Shown one piece after another: positions 5,778-7,419 of a stretch of 7,419 nucleotides of DNA. The notes below the pieces were generated by a model, which did no database searches, was not told the DNA's origin, and was given only the letters and a program-made list of their open reading frames with translations. The stretch's first letter is position 1, and each line of letters begins with the position of its first letter. Origin of the DNA: Anaerolineae bacterium (GTDB taxonomy: Bacteria; Chloroflexota; Anaerolineae; Anaerolineales; Anaerolineaceae). The stretch covers positions 1 through 7,419 of the forward strand of contig JACRAG010000003.1 of the NCBI GenBank assembly GCA_016213455.1, given 5' to 3'. Both the position numbers and the translations under genes were made by a program.

Positions 5778-6041
5778 GATTTACTCCTTCAATCCATCTA
5801 TTTCATTGGGTATCGACAACCGTAAGGATACCCGGACAGGCCAAGTCGCGCATGTGCCAAACGTCAGCGGCGGGGTCACGCGCCAACCGTGACGGTCATG
5901 TGACCTTTTGGCTGCGCCGGCATCCAAAAAAGGCGATATTTTCTCCACCGGCAGGAGGAAACACGAACCTTCTTAAGATGGAGGGATGTCGTCAAAAATA
6001 GGGGTAAAATCATCACAACGTCCTTTTAGAGGTGGACCGTC
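5778..6041. other. Divergent intergenic region rich in inverted repeats
   Basis: No gene was found in these 264 bases. From left to right they hold GGGTATC/GATACCC (5808-5814 and 5827-5833, 12-base loop), GTCACG/CGTGAC (5875-5880 and 5888-5893, 7-base loop), and GGTCA-TG-TGACC (5894-5905). The next element is a hairpin from TTTTGG (5906-5911) to CCAAAA (5924-5929), with an inner TGC/GCA pair set and a GCCG loop. A possible -10 TAAAAT at 6005-6010, without a good -35, could serve the plus-strand radical SAM gene. The GTGAC-containing repeats could be operators shared by the two divergent genes, but no regulator is identified. Confidence 0.5.
6029..6035 (+). promoter_or_regulatory. Ribosome binding site of the HemN/HemW-like gene
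   Basis: GAGGTGG lies 6 bases before the ATG at 6042. It fixes the start and supports the 46-residue segment before the first cluster cysteine as a real part of the protein. Confidence 0.8.
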
Positions 6042-7346
6042 ATGATTATTGACCAGATTTTCTCTTCGTCTTTCCGCGTGGCAGCCCAGGCTTTGCTGAA
6101 CCTGAAGCCGACCCGCCTGCCTCACCTTCCACCTCCAACGCCGGGCAGCCGCTACACGCTGTATTCACATGTGCCCTTTTGCGAGAGCCTGTGTCCCTAC
6201 TGTTCGTTTAACCGCTTCATCCTCAACGAAAAAAGCGCCATCTCCTACTTCGGCAGCCTGCGTGACGAAATGCGCATGGTGGCGCGCCAGGGCTACCAGT
6301 TCGAGACGCTCTACATCGGCGGCGGCACCCCCACCGTCATGCTCGACGAGCTGGTCGAAACCATCGACCTGGCCCGCGACCTGTTTGACCTCAAGGAGGT
6401 CTCCTGCGAGACCAACCCCAATCATCTGGATGATAAACTGGTCGCCGCGCTGAGCAAACGCGTCCAGCGCCTGTCGGTGGGCGTGCAGAGCTTCGACGAC
6501 GAGCTGCTCAAACGCGTCAACCGCTACGAGCGCTTTGGCTCAGGCGCCGAGACGCTGGCGCGCATTCAACAGGTGGCGGGCGCATTCGACTCGCTCAACG
6601 TGGACATGATCTTCAACTTCCCTGGTCAGGACGCGGATGCGATCAAGCGCGACATCGACATGGTCATCCAATCCGGCGCCAACCAGACCACCTTCTACCC
6701 GCTCATGTCGTCGCCCTCGGTCAATAAGAAACTCAATGCCAGCGTGGGCGAGGTCACCTACAACCAGGAAGCCGAATTTTACGAGATGATCGTCAAAGAG
6801 CTTTCGCGCGCCTACGAGCTTTCCACCGCGTGGACCTTCTCGCGCAAGGGCGGCGGGCTGATTGACGAGTACATCGTGGACAGCATGGAATATGTCGGCA
6901 TCGGCTCCGGCTCGTTCAGCTACCTGGACGGCGCACTGTATGTCAACACCTTCTCCCTCGACACCTACCGCAAGATGGTCGGCTCGGGCAAGAACCCGGT
7001 GACCGGCAAGCGCCGCTTCAACAAAACCGACCAGATGCGCTACCGCTTTATGATGGAGCTGTTTGGCCTGCGGCTGGACAGGATGGCCTGGCTGAAAACC
7101 TTTGGCCTGTCCGTGGAGACCTGCCTGCCGCTGGAGATCACCTTCTTCAACGCCAACGGCGCCTTCGCTGAATACAACGAGCAGTACATCACCCTTTCGC
7201 CGCGCGGGCGCTACCTGCTGGTGGTGATGATGCGCGAATTCTTCTCCGGCATCAACCGCATCCGCGACCAGGCCCGCCAGGCTGTTCTGGAGGCTGACCG
7301 TGCAAAAAAGGACCAGCTACACCCTTCTTTTGAAACAAAAGCCTGA
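6042..7346 (+). CDS. HemN/HemW-like radical SAM protein (coproporphyrinogen III oxidase family)
   Basis: This is a 434-residue protein. The radical SAM motif is CESLCPYCSF (Cys47, Cys51, Cys54) in the context YSHVPFC, as in the HemN/HemW family (COG0635). It is followed by YIGGGTPT (residues 91-98, the GGGTP SAM-binding motif), ETNPNHL (123-129) and LSVGVQSFDDELLKRVNR (from 144). A NVDMIFNFPGQ stretch comes next, and later YVGIGSGSFSYLDG. These identify the TIM-barrel part. The C-terminal third, with DQMRYRFMMELFGLRLDR and LSPRGRYLLVVMMREFF, corresponds to the HemN C-terminal region. Family members act in haem synthesis (HemN), haem transfer to targets (HemW), haem breakdown (ChuW/HutW) or methyl transfer. 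The motif has SF after the third cysteine, not the GC of true HemN, so oxidase activity cannot be assumed. The first 36 residues are an extension with no clear match. The next gene overlaps its 3' end. There are no haem-pathway neighbours in view. Confidence 0.85.
   Translation: MIIDQIFSSSFRVAAQALLNLKPTRLPHLPPPTPGSRYTLYSHVPFCESLCPYCSFNRFILNEKSAISYFGSLRDEMRMVARQGYQFETLYIGGGTPTVMLDELVETIDLARDLFDLKEVSCETNPNHLDDKLVAALSKRVQRLSVGVQSFDDELLKRVNRYERFGSGAETLARIQQVAGAFDSLNVDMIFNFPGQDADAIKRDIDMVIQSGANQTTFYPLMSSPSVNKKLNASVGEVTYNQEAEFYEMIVKELSRAYELSTAWTFSRKGGGLIDEYIVDSMEYVGIGSGSFSYLDGALYVNTFSLDTYRKMVGSGKNPVTGKRRFNKTDQMRYRFMMELFGLRLDRMAWLKTFGLSVETCLPLEITFFNANGAFAEYNEQYITLSPRGRYLLVVMMREFFSGINRIRDQARQAVLEADRAKKDQLHPSFETKA
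7289..7293 (+). promoter_or_regulatory. Ribosome binding site of the last, overlapping gene
   Basis: A perfect GGAGG lies inside the coding sequence of the radical SAM gene, 6 bases before a GTG at 7300. This placement is the main reason to call that GTG a real start. Confidence 0.65.
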
Positions 7347-7419
7347 AGCTGACTGGGACGCATACCTGCTGGCCGAATCGGGGCTGCCTGGCTACGAGGC
7401 CGTGGCGTGGTACGGCGCG
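7300..7419 (+). CDS. Unidentified gene, 5' end only, overlapping the radical SAM gene (runs off right edge)
   Basis: Forty codons are open from GTG 7300 to the window edge, in a different frame from the radical SAM gene, which ends 47 bases later at 7346. The peptide begins MQKRTSYTLLLKQKPEADWD and continues AYLLAESGLPGYEAVAWYGA. It has no membrane segment or signal peptide so far. The LLAESGLPG phrase recalls the openings of some HEAT-like repeat proteins in related bacteria, but this is too little to assign a family. The start is supported by GGAGG at 6 bases, and the reading frame continues past the end of the upstream gene without a stop. The overlap implies translational coupling and joint expression with the radical SAM protein, so the two may act in one process (inference). 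Confidence 0.6.
   Translation, partial: MQKRTSYTLLLKQKPEADWDAYLLAESGLPGYEAVAWYGA

Noticed and set aside
5238..5825. A 195-codon plus-strand open frame opposite the LiaF-like gene
   Set aside because: The translation is a low-complexity, Gln/Asp/His-rich string without family features. The minus-strand frame gives a clean six-helix protein with a strong ribosome binding site.
5906..5929. The TTTTGG...CCAAAA hairpin as an intrinsic terminator
   Set aside because: It lies between divergent genes, and neither strand has a T-run directly after the stem, so termination is not supported.
1..7419. CRISPR array, insertion sequence, tRNA or rRNA gene, or phage region
   Set aside because: I found no regularly spaced repeats, transposase or integrase motifs, cloverleaf-like sequence or rRNA sequence on either strand.

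Overview
The window looks like a piece of a GC-rich bacterial chromosome. My impression from the protein sequences is an Anaerolineae-like member of the Chloroflexota, but there is no rRNA or other marker to prove it. The signs are a mix of Mrp-type antiporter, PflX-type radical SAM, LctP-type permease and a LiaF-like membrane protein, together with the style of the sequences. There is no sign of a phage, transposon, CRISPR array, tRNA or rRNA.

Layout. At the left edge, on the minus strand, is the 5' end of a Mrp/Mnh-type Na+/H+ antiporter subunit A gene (1-318), with a promoter placed so that its mRNA may be leaderless. Divergent from it is a two-gene, lower-GC cassette (515-1797): a TetR-family repressor followed 2 bases later by a six-helix LysE/GAP-like membrane protein. 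In front of it are two matching operator palindromes that enclose a near-consensus promoter, so the cassette is probably autorepressed and induced by a ligand that the membrane protein handles.

After a 171-base gap come three same-strand, closely packed, high-GC genes (1969-5187): a PflX-like (COG1313) radical SAM protein, an LctP/LldP-family lactate or glycolate permease, and a cyclase-family (kynurenine-formamidase-like) metal hydrolase. The permease is split by a single missing T near position 3139. The group ends at a strong bidirectional terminator (5203-5246), shared with a convergent minus-strand gene for a six-helix LiaF/DUF5668-like membrane protein (5262-5777).

A 264-base divergent intergenic region (5778-6041) is dense in inverted repeats. 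It separates the LiaF-like gene from a HemN/HemW-like radical SAM gene (6042-7346). A further gene starts inside the 3' end of that gene, at a GTG with a perfect Shine-Dalgarno sequence, and runs off the window.

Working together: the clearest regulatory unit is the tetR-exporter pair. The permease and hydrolase could take up and process a small organic acid or amide, but that is inference. I see no convincing wholly new system. The items most worth checking are the dual-operator promoter, the permease frameshift, the altered metal-site residues of the cyclase-family protein, and the repeat-rich divergent region.
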